NCBI GenBank assembly: GCA_903813345.2
Contig: CAIIXF020000003.1
Span: 15,886,931-15,950,930 of the forward strand
Length of the DNA stretch: 64,000 bases
Direction: 5' to 3'
From: Owenia fusiformis
Lineage: Eukaryota > Annelida > Polychaeta > Sabellida > Oweniidae
Shown here: positions 43,301 to 58,300 of the stretch, piece after piece
How the letters are laid out: every line of letters begins with the position of its first letter
Position numbering within the stretch: position 1 is the stretch's first letter
The notes under the pieces: model-generated
What the model was told of the DNA's origin: nothing
What the model saw: the letters and a program-made list of their open reading frames with translations, nothing else
The model's database searches: none
Translations under genes and position numbers: made by a program

Positions 43301-46300
43301 CAGCTCGCTGCTTATATACCCAGCAGCGGTGCGGCAATGACGTCATCCACTTGTTTACATCAAATTCCAACTTCATACGATTGCAAGCTAAATAACGCCA
43401 AAATTACTCCCAAACATGAAATATAAATGAATTTAAATTACAGAGACATGAAATATAGCAACAATTATGCACAGAATGACATAATAAAGAAGCTTTAATG
43501 AGTTAAAGTTATCCTCATGAATTTAATTCCAAAATGGCCTAGCGCCGCAATTCTCAACTTGATCTCTATATATCTCGAAAAGTATACGCTAATTCTATTC
43601 CAAAGTTACTCAATCAAAACTTGAGATCGTTAGTTATACTAATCTATCAAAACTATATAGAAATAAAGGCAAACTAACCTGTATTGGAACGATATGAGGG
43701 GACGATTCAAAATGCCGCACTAAAAACGTTGGTGGTGGTTACTGGATTTCAACTACCCAAACGTGAAACGAAAACACTAATTATATTGAAAATATACGAA
43801 ATGACCGGAAGTAGCCAGTTAAACATGGTAAACAATTCACATACACAATTGTTAGACCAAGTAGGAATAAAAATAATTGCCCAAATATGTGTATAACTAG
43901 CAAGCTCAACTATAACCGGGGAGATTGCTGATAAAGTGCTGAAAACCTCCAAATACTAAGACCATAAAATTTTTGAAAAAAATAATTTGTTACACTTTGT
44001 TCTCAGATTCCTAAGGATGAGAGTATTTTTTTGTTGAACGAGATATTTGCTGGGAGGTTGTCTCAGTTACATAGCATTATTCATGAGTGTGAGCCTTGTA
44101 TAAATTGCATTGTATGATAATTTTGCTGTTCGGTTTGAATTTCTAATTCATTGTGATTACAAAACGTCTTTGGATAATAGACAAAATGTTGACTTTTTTG
44201 ATAAGTGAGTTTCATTAGCTTATTACCGTGCTAGAATATTTTCATACATATAATTACTTACTTCATATATTTTCATGACAGAATAACACCGTTAGTGTAT
44301 CTGAATGACTGACCAGAAGAGAACAAAGTCTAATAATACAGTGGTTTTCAAGAAAGGAGTTTTGATCCTCTATGTTATTAACATGAAAATCTCTAAATGA
44401 GCAATTTTAACACCTTACTTAATCATTTTTCAATATTACTCAGATGCGAGTAGGTAGTTACCAGTTTCACAACCAGGTGGCTGATTCGGGGGAAATAACA
44501 TGGCAGGGTATTACAAAATTCCCTTAAACTTAAATATTCATTAGTTTTAGTGGTTCATTTTCCATATTACCCTTATGTATCTGATAGTTATACAAATTAA
44601 AATATGTCTAGTAAAAGAAAATATTATCTGCCCAACACAAGAAAAGATATTTCCATTTTTGTGATTTTACAACATGGGGAATCTCCCCGACCTAGAAGTC
44701 ACATTTTCAAAGAAAATTAAATTTTCAAAGTTGATAAACTCTTTTCAAAACCATATTTCTAGATGTAATCTTACATGTCGATTCCAAATATGACATCAAA
44801 TTTGGAATTTTTAATGATGTAAATCAAGATTATTTCTACTCGCATTTAGGATATTGTCCAAAGGTATATCTGCAGATTTGGGGCTTCTTCGTTGGTAATG
44901 TAGTAAATGTGGTACGACTCAACATGTATAAAAGTCAAGGGGTCTTGATTGTGCTTTCATATCGCAACCTCCCTCTTCAAAAAGGAGATAATTCAGTGAC
45001 CAACATTTTTATTAAAGTTAAAATTAGAGCACTAATTTTGTGAATTTTCATAAATTGCAGAAAATAATTGACCCTCAACAAATAATCTAGGTACATTTAT
45101 TTTATGTACAACTTGTACTCTCTACATGCAAAACTGAAACATGTAGACCATGTATGAAATGAGTAAATAAATACCTAAAAATAACACGAAACTCCAGTAA
45201 GAAGCCATTCAAATTCTTGAACATGTAGATATTCTTTAAACAAAGTATTACGCCATATATACGTCGATTATTTTCGCTTGTCCAGTGATATTAAAATTAT
45301 AGTAAAGGGAGTTCTGTCAATCAACTTGGGGTTTAGGGATCACATGATATACTACAATGTGGTATGAATATTATAAGATAATGATTTTTCTTCACAACAA
45401 ATATTCTTTACCCTCTTCAGGGGTATCATTAGCAACAGGCGATTTTCACCAGTTGTTTTCACAAATACAAATGGGTAAATAGTAAGAGATATTGACTAAT
45501 TTAGCTGGACTGGAGTGATTATACATGCGTTGATACCTTTGATTTAATTGAAGACGCTTCATTATTGGAGTGCTATCATGTCACTGAAATTGCACACTTT
45601 TCTCGCAATTACACAATTATCATCGTTTTTCATGACGTTCTATGAATTATCAATTCAATTGCTAATAGTAACACTTGTTTGTTGCTTGTTTAAGATGAAA
45701 CAATCGTTCTTGGAATTATATATATTATTAGCCATGTATCATCTGTATTAATTAAAAAACAGTAAACAACTTTCTGTCCTTGGGAAATGTATGAATGATA
45801 GAGATGTATCATCAGCTATATATACCCAGATTGCTTGTGTCATATTAGCTTACTGACATATACGTAATAGTTAAATCCATATACATAGCACCTCTTTGAA
45901 TTCAGAGCAGAGTCTTACGAGAAAACAACTTAGAATTGACATTTATACACAATTCAGGAGAAATCATTATTTTCTCATGAGATTGCTGAAAGTACTTAGT
46001 CCTGTATTAATAAAGGTTTTGATATGATGAGAAACTCACCTGAATTTTGCATAGGTGCAATCAAAGCTTGTCTCTCTCTTATGATTTTAGGATGGGAGTT
46101 CATAGTAGGATTTACGAAAAGGTATGCACATATATGACACATCTTTCAGCCTGGAGTGAACATACAGCAAATTATCTAGATTTAATCATCGATGGAAGAA
46201 TCAGTATATACAGGCTCGCATCTTACTTTAGAAAATTCCCGGAAATTGTTAATGGAAATGATTTAGTAAATCAGAAAATTAATGTATAGTTTTGATAATG

Positions 46301-49300
46301 TCAATTACTAATACATGTATATTGAATTTTCGTCATGTAATATATTTATTTTACCTATCCTTGGTACATCGTAATTTGACCTACTTTTGCAATTTGACCT
46401 AGTTCCTTTAAATGACCATAATATTATGATGAAAGTCTGAGAAAATGATATTCAAACAATCTAAATCAAACTGAGATATATATTAATTTTAAAGAAGTTT
46501 ATTTAAAAGAAAAAAATGACTAAAAATCATTGAAAAATCATTGTTACTCAATACTTATCTCAATAATTATCTTTTATAGGAGTTTGATTGTGAAATGCAA
46601 CTGTGAAATAGATAGTCATAAATACGAGGTGCAATCAAGATTTTCTGATAAAACACTTTAATTTCTTTGCTTTTGGGAGTTCGGTGCTGATTAATAAAAG
46701 ATCACATGGTCCTGTCCAGTACAATCTCAAAATGCAGGTCTGATATAAGCTATATTAAATATTAAGAGTATAGCCAGAGTCCAGCTCTTATTAAGAGTAA
46801 GATGCATGTTCAAGGATGCCTGGGACAAAGTAGTCCTCAATTACTTGGTTGTCAATAACAGTCATGTACTTTTCATATACAATTTGTTTCCAAGGATTTC
46901 ATACCAAATGAAGCAATTTTGTTGTTGTAATAAGGGGTCGACAAATCAATGATGACAATCATGATACAGGCCCGTAGCCAGGATTTACTAAGGGGGGGGG
47001 GGGGGGTCAGTTTTCAAAAATTTGTAGGGGGGTTCACATTTGACAATTTTGGCCCAAATATAGCTAAAATCACTTGAGAAGTGCTCAAAATGGTGAAAAA
47101 CTGCATGATTTTGAATTTATTTTTGGCCAGGGGGGTTTGCCCTAACCCTGCAACTCCCCCCCCTGGCTATGGGCCTGATGATATGACTTGTTTGCATGCT
47201 TTGAGAAGTGAAGCTCTGTTAAGATTTATATGGGTCACTTGTATTATATAGTGCTAAGTATCATAATCAGACATTAAATATGGATCATATTCTGGTGTAT
47301 ATGTCTACCCATCATTGAAAATTTGAGATACTGTATAAATAAAATATCTTTGTGTTTGTGTTGTGATGTCACCAACAGAAGTGGTGACATTTTTCCTATA
47401 GTCTCCAATATTTTTGTGTTGACAGTTTGTGATTGGTTTTTGATGGTTGGTGTTCAGTGTCTGTAACAAATGGCAGGTAGTGACATTCTGCATGTTAACT
47501 TGTATGCATTGTTTTCAGAGCGTATTTATACCACCATCTATATTAAATAGCAATTCTTAGATTTATAAATGAAACATATCTATTCTCAGAACGACAGAGT
47601 GAAAACATTGCAAAAATAATTTTCTAAATATTGGTATAATCTATTCAAAGTGATTTTGAATTCATTGGAGGTATAAGTTGTAAAGGGGGTGTGGTCCTGT
47701 CTCGTACTTTTACCTCATTTTGAAGAAATTGTTTTTTATGTCACCGCCACAGTGTTGAGATCATATTTTCAGTCTAGGCATGTCTGCCCATTTATATATC
47801 CAACATTTTTCAGTGATGGTTCTTGTTATGAAGTTCTATATAACTGATTATTCTGGTCATTCTAGGTAAATTTTTAGGTGGCCATTTTGCTGGAAATAAG
47901 TATCACAGTGTGTTTTGTTTCAAAGGGTGTCTCATTTGAACAAGTCATACAGTTATTGAATCTAACAAATTCTGAGTAGATATAGAAATTATAAAATTGG
48001 TGCTTGAAGTTTATGACATCTACATACAGGACTTTGACATGTTTCAGTTCAAAGATAGCTTCTAAACAATTCAGCTATCAAGAGTTGAGAGCTTCCGAAA
48101 TAAGATAAACAAACAAGAAAAGGATTTTCAATACTGTATTGATTCTCAAGCTTGGGAAATTGAAATATGAAAATCCAAGGATTTTTGATCAAGTAGACAA
48201 ATTAGCTTTAAAGGATATCCTAAGTAACTAATATCTGATTTGACACAGTTTGACAAAAAATCTTGCATTTGATCATCATAAGACAATGTAATAATTAAAC
48301 TTTATTAATATGCAAAATAGTCGAGCATGAAGGAGCTTTTAAAAGGAATATGGATATATTTTAGAAAAAAGCTGTAGAGAAGTGCAATTATGTCTCACCC
48401 AAATTATGTCAAGGAATATCATGATTTGATGAATTACATGCTAGGCGGGGAAACAGGTAGATGATGTCATTTAAGGCACTTAAAGTCTTAGGTTATGCGC
48501 TAATTTTTATATGTACATACAGTTATGTTAATTTATTGTCATAACAAATACGTTGTTTTGAGTATTTCTTCATTTCATTGCATTATTAGTACATTTTTTA
48601 TTTATTTCACATTAAACAGTTTGAAATATCATTTTGAGTTTTGATATGAATGCCATCAGAGAATAAAGGGGGTGAAAATGAGTGTTGTCTTGCAAAGAAT
48701 ATAGGAGGAATAAGGATGACAGAGATATTTTCTAGACAGGCAATCTGGAAGAGGTGCATGAAGTATAGGGTGGGAGAGGTCAAGTGTTGTGAACAGTTAT
48801 ATAAAGAGGGTAGAAATGAGTCTGTCCTCTTGCAAAGGATAGGAAGAATGAGTATGACAGTGATATTTTCTAGACAGGCAATCTGGAAGAGGTGTATGAA
48901 GTATAGGGTGGGAGAGGTCAAGTGTTGTGAACAGGTTTATGAGACTATCTCTCAGCCCTTACTGAAAATATACCAGATATTTAATTCAATAGAACTTCAG
49001 TCAGAAAGCAAAAAGAGACTATAATAGATTGCTTGGAATTAAATGTTAATTATTTGTTGTATGTACTGAAGAAATCCTCAAGATGGGAAAAATTTTGGTC
49101 AAAACAACAAGCTAAAAAATTGCATTCTGTCTCTAGCTTGGAAACATTTTCTTATGTATCTGTTGATCACACTTATTTCATTGTTTTGCACTGTTTTTAG
49201 TAGCTATGTGAAAAATATAACAGAAAAGAAAACAATGTCAAGAATTGTTATATTATTTCTTGTGTAATTTATTATCACAATAATAAATAATACTTTAAGA

Positions 49301-52300
49301 ACTTTGATTATTTTTGCAATTATTAAAGACATATGTTGGTGTGAGGATTTGGTACTATTTTATCTCTACTGTATTCAATACAAGTTTTCTCTAAACATTT
49401 AGTCTCGTGTTATACTGTTTCATGTCACAATGGGTCAGCAGTTTAGTTTACATATCTAAAATGATGACAGTCAAAATAATTCTGGGTGTGTGAATTATGT
49501 AATAAGAATTTTTATTCAGTGGTATTCGCAGCTTCATAGAGCTGCTCTTTTCTAGTTTACATAAATCGACATGTTACAACTTGTGTGTGTGAAATTAGTA
49601 ACATTTCAACTTATGAAATGAAAATATGTCAATTTGTATGTATGAATGAAATAAGAACATGTTTTTACTGTGTGTATAAAATAAGTACGCTTTAACTTGT
49701 GTGTAAACCCATTCAGTTGGTTTCAGCTTAAGTGATCATTCAAATTCCTACTCTTTCCCTTGCTGTTACAGGTGGTGAGGGGGAAGAAGATGGGGCTAAT
49801 GATGATGATGCCATACTGGCTGATTACGAGGACCCTCCCCACCCAGATGACTGCCTCACGCCTCTACAAAAACTGGAAAAGTATATGGACAGTGAAAATA
49901 TATTTAGCAGGTAGGTGTTAATTTTTAAAGTTGATCCTCAGTCACGTTTGCTCTATGGCGGACATACGTTGGCCAATCTTCACAAAATCGATATAGAAAA
50001 TCTATTCCTACTTCTTATCCCTATATTTTATGCTGCATATTTCTCTTGGCTTCTGGAAGCTACGGCTGCCGTACTGGGGACATTACTTGTGTAGTGTGGC
50101 AGATAGGGTCTTGCTAAATGAACTGTCCACGGTGTGGGGGGAATATCTCTCAATATTAATGTTTTAAAATGGAAGCACATATTTATGTAGAGATGTAACT
50201 GAGCTATACTCATGACCCTCTGAGTTTCATAATGCCTGTATTTAAAAAAGATATCCAGACACAACAAATGCTTATCTGCCATGCTTGCTTTGCATGAAGT
50301 CTCCAACAGTACCCAATGATTTGAAGACAAGATTTAGCGTAGAACCAAGGCTCTATAACAGCCTCTGTAGCTGCCTCTGCCCCTGCTATCTTCGCTCTGT
50401 AACAGTGGGAGAAATGAGGAAATTCTTGCTATATGATCAAGGAGAAAGTATTATAGTCTGCATTTGTGTATTTCGCCCTGTTGAGAATTTGAAAGTCACA
50501 TGCCATGCTGTGAAAATATTTTGCAACCCTAGGCCCGTAATTAGGGGGAGGGGGGTCGGGGGAACCTGGTCAAAAATCCTTACAAAATGATGCAGTTTTT
50601 ATTCCCCATTCTGAGCCCTTTTCATATGCTTTTGGTCAAATTTGAACTTCCTTGGAATTTTTAAAAAGTGAACCCCTTTGGCAAAAGCTGGCTGTTATAG
50701 AATGAATTATTGACAAAACTGGTGAAGTAAGGATTTATGCCATTTTAAGAAAACTTAGAGAGATTGATGCACATACCACTGATGAGGCAATTTTGATTTG
50801 AGGAATTAATCACTCTTAAACAGTTATATAACTGAATTACCTATTTTGACTACTCCCTCCTGTCATATATGTTGTTCTTTTGTCCAATTTGTCATTCCTC
50901 AATTATGTACTTAATTAATTAGTAAAAAATAAAAAAATAAAAAATACTTATTCAGAACACTTGTTCAAATTATATCAAACTCACAGGGTATCTTAAATGC
51001 TTTTAGTCAACTTTTGATTTATAAGGTAATATCATAACATATGCATGGTCCATAGTAGAATTCATTTACAGTAAAAGCTTTTGACTCATAATTTATTTGA
51101 CATCTGATCTTGTACGATAGTATGGGGCTAATTACTGTAAAATATACCTGTTATTCCCTGTGCTTAACTACTCATAAAACATGACCTGATCGCAGTAAAC
51201 ACTTTCAAGGTCTGCTTCCTAAAAAGAGAACTTATTTACATATACCCTACTGTTTGTTTCTTAACCCTATCAGGCCAGTGCATTTGATTTGGAATGATTA
51301 AGATAGCAAAATTCTGAGTATTTGTCACTTGTTTTAGGCTTCATGTGAAGAAATACATTTGATCCTGAGAATTTTATTTCAAGCATCTTCATAAATATCT
51401 AAGTAGCTATAAAAAGTATTGTCAGTATCTCTGGGAAATTTTTTTCGTGAAAATATCAGTCATTTATTGAATTTGAGTGCTATTTTAGTGTTAAAATCAC
51501 AAAGGAAGCCATGATCACATGCTAGTTGATATGTTTGAGAATTCTTTTACTGTCTAGACAGTTTATATTGCAACAGTGTTCTCCTGAAGGTGTCACATTG
51601 TCTATGATTTGAATATTGTGCAACAGCTCTCTCCTGGATGTCCATTAATGACCTTTCAACCCTTCCAGACACATCAGTTTCTCATTAATTCACATAACTA
51701 TTTCCACCTCCAATCTGACCACTTGTTATTTCCCTACAGAGGTGACTGTCTCTTTAATTGCTTGAGTAACTCCAATCTGAGCTATTTTGTTTATCTCCTT
51801 TGAGAGGCTAGTGTTATCTGATGGGCTGAATTGGTCACAGTTGACCCAAGGCTCCCTTAAGAAATATTTCGATTTTCTTAAAAAAACTTAAACGATAGAA
51901 GAATGTTAAGTATAGTGCTGATATATAATAATAAAGAGTGCGTTTTCAAACTAAACAGAGTGCTCCTACCAAAATGAATTTGCCTACATACTCCTGAGAC
52001 TCTTATCTGATAGATAGAATGCACAAATAAAACAAAAGTTTTGCTAATATAGGTAAAAAGTTCTCTTGAAATTTCGAAGTGATTTTACCTGTTAATTCTG
52101 TCCATGGTCCGCCATTTTTGCGGAAGTTACACTGAAACGCAAACTCCATGAAACGAAACGAAATCACTAGAAAAAACATGGCACACATTGTGCGCATGTG
52201 CAGCAAAGTTTTAACCAATCAGATTATTTGATTATTTCGCGCACATGAATTATTTGCTTCTGAGCACTTACAAACTTACCACAATAAACAAACCTGACAG

Positions 52301-55300
52301 AGACTACCCTTAGCCTACTTCATTTTGGCGAAATTTCAGCTCAAACTCGTGACAAATGCATTATGCATACGCTGGTGTGAAGCCTTGGAGACACTCATTT
52401 TGGTAAATATGATTTATGGTGTATACTTTTCTGCAGTTTGTGGGAGTTTGGGACATTAAATGTTTAAATTCAAGAAAATAGGCCAATTAAACGACTGATC
52501 AATTAATATCCACCAGCACTGTAATCGCATATCAAAGTAAAAATAATGCATATATTTGCTCAAAATAGTTCCAAGGTATTAATATTTTCATAGATTTAAC
52601 GAGATAACGGCAAAAATTCTTGCTTGATTAGGAAATATTTTGTAAGGGTGTCTACCCAAGGGACGCTTCTATTCCATGGGAGTACAAACCAGTGATCTTC
52701 AACATGTGGTTTCAAAGATAGCCCATCTACATTCTTACACCATGATCCAGCATGGTCAGTTGCAACAGGATATCACACTGGTCAGAGATAAGAAGTCAGT
52801 TGAAGTAGGAAGTTTGAAGGACACTAACTGAAACTTCATCAATATTCGTGTGTTTCAATTTTATAAGGATATCATAGCAACTTTATCACAGAGAATACTG
52901 ATTAATGATAATGGGGGCTTTGTATAGGAAATCATGCTTCATTGTCTCAGAGACTTGTACTAGAGAACTTTTGAACTATTCAGGACATTTTCAGACAATG
53001 ACCATGTGGTAGGTTCTAGTCTAAAATAACACAGGACAATGCAAGTATTTGAGATGGTAATAGGATTTGTGTGGTTTTGGTTTATAAGTACACAATTCAT
53101 CAATTCACTCGGTGGCGATGATGTTGACTAGAATTTGGTAACATTGCTTGCAGCATGTAGACGACTGTATCGTAAATGTCATTGTCTCTAGGAGGACACA
53201 CATGTGAATAATGTCAGCATTTGTCAACCTAAATACAAACTACAATGTGTTGTAGTATAGAGACATCATGGAGTATGACATGAATAGGATTATGTGACAA
53301 AAGAATGGACGTAATACCGCATCATTTCTCTATAATAGATTGACATTTTCATTTAGTTTGAAATTATGAATATCGACATGTGAATGGACACAAGTTAAGA
53401 ACAGTTTTGGAAGTTGCCAAACAAGAATTTAGGCTTACATGGGGCAGCAGTAAATGTGGTAACACAATAAATGTGGTAACCTACAGTAAATGTGGTAACA
53501 CACAGTACATGTGGTAACATCTTTTAGGATGAGCTGGAATGTTCTTCAAGTAAGTACTTTAAAATAGAATTTGAGAAGTCTTATATTTACATCCATCTGG
53601 TGACCCATCTCACGAAAGGGAGAGTGTGTAGGGGCCATAGTCCCATCCCTACCATAGTATTACAATAAGATAGACAGCATATCAAGGAAGTGTATCGTTC
53701 ATGTCTAAATTAATCATTAGCCTGCAAATCACAAATAACATCTTATATATGAAAAAGTGAATATGACATATGACAGCGTATCAAGGAAATCATTAGCCTA
53801 CATTTTTCCTCTGTCGTTTAATGTTAAATATTTTTTTTTATTATATACCCAATATGTAACACTAATCCTGATTGGTCAATACCTAGTCACGTGTTCCGAA
53901 ATAGATTTACTATTTCCCTCGGAAAGTTATATTCCCTCAAATGTGACGTCAGCGGGAATATACATTTGAACTATTGCCCGCTGACGTCACGATTGCAACT
54001 TCTATTACCCTTGGAAACGTCTGCGCATCATCACTGCGCAGACGAAAAACAGAAAAATGGAGGATGAGCACAAACACAAATCAACTCCGTTCACCATGAC
54101 AGACGTGCGTGAACGATACAGTATAAGCAACGTGTATAAAGTTCCCTAAGCTCAATACGTCTGTGTAATAATCTATTCCGCGTGTTAAACGCGATTAAAT
54201 TTTTCAAGTGAGAGTCTCAGAGGCAAAAATTTCTGTTGAGCATCTGATGACGTCACAGCTTATAATGCTAACAATGGACCCGGGAAGGGGGCTTTCTAAG
54301 CCTTTTTGGCCTTCGCAGAGGAAACGGGACAAGAGTCAGTATAGGGTATATAATAAAACAAATAGTGACTGCCTAATTTCGAGCAATAGTGTAAATGATT
54401 TCCCCTTGGGAATATCCTTTACAATGTACTATTCCCTCAGCCTGCGGCTTCGGGAATAGAACATTGTAGAGGATATTCCCTCGGGGAAATAATTTACACT
54501 ATTGCCCTCAATGGCAGTCACTATTTGTATAATATATGATAGGTAATTTGAACTAATTTCATGTCCCATTTTTAGCTATGCAAGTAATAGAGAAAACGTG
54601 CATGTAGTAAAGTTTTCTCATTGTCATTTAGTTTGCAGTTTATAAATGAAATTTGGAAATTTCGCAACAAATTGTTATTTTATGCTCTGATTTCCCTTTG
54701 GAAAACTAACTATTGAAAGTTGTATAGGTCAGATATAAACATTATACATTATTGCTCCAAATTGAGCTCAACTTTTATATCCTTTAGACAGGAGTGAAAC
54801 AGTATATTTGCAACCACTGTCCAATCACAAAAAGACATTCCTCGAATACTTAGATGTAATTCAGATAAATCAATATAAACCAGGATCCAGAGTTTGAAAC
54901 ATGATTAAGTAGCAATAGAGGTGAGAATGGTTCTATTTGGAGACCACTGTCATACCCCAATAAGACATATATCATAGGGACAAAGGGTTAGGCTTTGAAC
55001 AACAAAAGGATCAGCTTTGTTTGGTATATCTCTTGGTTTTTGAGGTTTCCTCCATCGTTTCTCATGGTGTGGAAAAGAGGCACTTTCAGCAGTCAGGGAG
55101 TACTTGTGTGTTAGATATAAGGTCACGCAGTACAGTTTACGATAATATTAGGATAAAATTCCTTGGAGCTAAGTACCAATTTGGTGTTTTCATCAGATTG
55201 ATAAATCATATGTTGCTAGTATATCTATTTATTATCATAGGCTGAAGTCTATCTTGGTATGTGTAACTACTTGTGTTATATTCATGGCATGAGTTAAGGT

Positions 55301-58300
55301 GGGCATAGTGACTTTTACATATTAAACCTTCAAGTTAATTAACCATATAACTCATTGTGCTTGGCCTACCTTAACTCTGGGTTTTCTCAATGCTTGATTA
55401 GTATGCTGTGAGTGTTGAAACTAGCATTTCCTGATAATATACATGTCGTAGATGATAAACATGTTACACCCCTCCTCCAATACAATTTATTCTCAGGGCT
55501 CTCACCAGGAAATATTTAGGGTGTGGTGCTAACATCTTCAGAATAACCATTCAATCTTGATAAATCATATTTATGTTATGTTTTATCCTTTTTACATGCT
55601 ATTATTGTATATTCAGTCAAGTTTAGACTGTAGAAACAGTCATGATTTGCCACTAGCGTGTGGAGGGAGCTAAATAGAGTGTGGTGCTGCGCCACAGTCT
55701 AAAAGCCTGGCGATAGCCCTGATTCTAATACATGTTGAGGCTGTATATTTATAATGTTAGAAAAGCATCATCATGAGAAATCATGGGCTTCTATTAGCTT
55801 CACACTAGTATATTTCTGGTAGAAGACAGAAAGATATGATGAGTATCAGAATGGAGTAGCATATGGTGGGAGCATCTTCTGATGGATGTAGAGAAATTAG
55901 ATATTATATATTTTCTAGACATATTCACCCACCCCCAAAATAATAATTCTGCTCGCTCATGCAGGTTGAGGCATTATTTTAGAATGGTGAGAAATAGGGC
56001 GATACTAAACTTCAAACAAGTTTTTATGTTTTTTCATTTGGTAATAATATAACTCTCATGGTGTACCTGATATCTGGAATGTTGTCCCACCACAATCTCC
56101 AAACTTTCTCATGACTCGGGGTAGTATGGATCAATTATTCAGAAGTACATTCAGTTCATGATACAACTCTATTAGTCATGATACAACTTTGTCCTATTTG
56201 CTTTAACCAAGTCAATTATCCAAAAACCATGTTGATCGATAGAATAGCAAAAATAAGTTGAATCATATAAGGTTCTTGTTTCCACCTCGTTTTGTCGCTA
56301 TTTTTATTCAAAATAAACAAGAAAATTGTGAAAAACTAAATTTTAAATCATAGACTCTGTATTAACAAGATATAAATATGTGGATTCAGTATAATTTAGT
56401 TAAGTTTTCTAAAAGCTGTATTATTAAAAAGGGTTTTTCCCCATGCTGTTTTTCTTTCACAGGTACCTGTAATATAGCATGGTTGAATTCTTTGTTAAGA
56501 AGCATTGTGACAAAAAGCTTTGTAACAAGGGATTTTGTGTCTGTGTATCACCTTGAAAATCCATGAACAAAGCTTTTTTGTCAAAATGCTTTAACAAGCA
56601 ATTAAACCTATTATGTAACTTTAACTATAATGTATCCCTAGCAATATTATCATGGACAACCAATTTGAGAAAGTGTAAATTACATATGTTCCCTAGAAGC
56701 AGGCTGGCCCCAAATTGGTTACTTTTATCCTCCTCAAGTTACACCCCTCCCCCTTCTATCCCTAGGCAGTGGTGAGGATGAATGTTGTTTATAAGACACA
56801 GTATACCTGAGGGTGACTTTGATATACTATATCCTAGTAAACAGTTGTAGTTCCTAAGTGGAAAAGGTAACAAGATCTCCCAAAACATGATAGTGAAACT
56901 CTTTCTCTATTACTCATTCATTACTTATCAATGCTTCCTGTATTAACACTGCATGGCAACATTGAACATTCATTAGAGCATCTTTCTGAGACCCTTTGCA
57001 AGAGCTTGGACTCAACCATTCTGATACTCTGATCATAACCTTCTGATTTCAAACTTACACTATCCTTTTTGAATGGAACTCAAGAATCTCAGGATTTACA
57101 GAAATGGGAGTTAAAAAATCACAAACAATTTTTAGCTATTGCATTTCCTGCCTATATGAAGCTATTGGGAGTAAGTCACCCCCCCCCCCCCCCTATTTAT
57201 ATTCCCATCCCTACAATATTCTAGAGATAAGAAAAGCATGTGAAAGTATTGATATTTTCTTAGTAATAGATCTATTAGTAATAGTATGAATTAATCAATT
57301 ATAATTATGCCAAGTTAATTATAAGATGGATTCAAGGATGTGATTTGATTAAATGTCTCCTTTGTTCTTTGTGCTATCAGATATCTCATATATGCAGCCT
57401 ATGTTAGAGTTAAAGTATCTTTAAAAGTGAGTGTACAACAGTGAAACATGTATTTCCAGACATGTACCTCTCTTATTGAAAGACCTCTCAATGTGAACAC
57501 TTTTTCCAGACTCCAACATTAAACAACTTGAAATGTGAACACCTACTTATCTGAACACTTTTGGTCAATCCCAGTGGTATTCGGATCAGACAGGTTCTAA
57601 TTTACTAGCTTTTAGGCTTCTGTATAGTATATGGCTTTATAATGGGGAAGGGGTATTATGTTAGAAGTCCCATTCAATATAATATGTTGCCCTTGGTTGA
57701 TAATGGACATGTTCATTTAAGAAAGGAAATAGAAAATAAGTCCACATAAACATCTCGACTCACAAGTGTTCAGTCGCTCAATTTTAGAAGAAGAATATGT
57801 CATTCAAATTAATAGAGGTCAATTTGTCTCAAATGAACGTGATTCCTTAGGACACGTGCTAGACCTTATTGAGAATGTAAAATAGGAATTTCATTACAAG
57901 TATAAGGAATGAAAGTACAAGGCAAATTGTTAGAAGCTATAACTATGATTCTTACATGGAAACGGTTACTTTTCTTTGAATCACAGCTGAATTTGCTAAA
58001 GAAAAACTGGAGTAAATTGCCTATTGCCTGAAAATTGCATATTTTCTGAAAATTGCTTATTGTCTGAAAATTGCCTATTGCCTGAAGATTGCCTATTGTC
58101 TGAAAATTACCTACTGTCTGAATTTGCCCATCGTCTGAAAATTGCCTATCGCCTAAAATTGCCTAAAATTGCCTATCGCCTACTTCTACTAACACAACCC
58201 TAGTACAAGCAATATGACCACATACAAATTCTATGCAAGTGCCTGAGCTTGCATAAAGTTATAAGTGTAAATTAAGCTTCAACCTCTGCCTTTGGTATTC

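Larger units (their letters stand above)
28843..43994 (-). mobile_element. Ty3/gypsy LTR retrotransposon, 15.15 kb, looks whole, antisense in PPP4R1 intron 2
   Basis: Two 2866-bp LTRs (28843-31708 and 41129-43994) flank an internal region with one Gag-Pol ORF on the minus strand. The LTRs start TGTAACA and end TGTTACA, a 7-bp terminal inverted repeat, and a 4-bp target duplication CTTT lies outside (28839-28842 and 43995-43998). By eye the LTRs differ at only about two positions, so the insertion is young. A primer binding site complementary to a tRNA-Leu 3' end and a polypurine tract are in the expected places. The lineage within metazoan Ty3/gypsy is not assigned; the integrase carries a GPY/F-type module. 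The element lies about 330 bp downstream of PPP4R1 exon 2. Confidence 0.95.
41129..43994 (-). repeat. 5' LTR of the Ty3/gypsy element
   Basis: On the minus strand it starts at 43994 and ends at 41129. It contains a U3 promoter with TGACGTCA (43338-43345) upstream of TATATAA (about 43312-43319), a tandem array of 91-bp units at 41897-42592, and a 74-codon ORF at 41834-41610. At 2866 bp it is long for the superfamily. Confidence 0.95.
43999..49771. other. Rest of PPP4R1 intron 2
   Basis: AT-rich DNA right of the LTR element with one complete CAGGCCC MITE, one ATGTCACCACC repeat and a 138-bp duplication. No exon was identified. Confidence 0.55.

Noticed and set aside
45548-46289. Two ORFs of 67 and 80 codons in PPP4R1 intron 2
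   Set aside because: One is only hydrophobic AT-rich translation. The other has no family match and no exon structure.
48650-49024. 124-codon + ORF and 104-codon - ORF in the same place
   Set aside because: Both are open because of a 138-bp duplication whose length is a multiple of 3. No splice sites, family resemblance or start context support coding.
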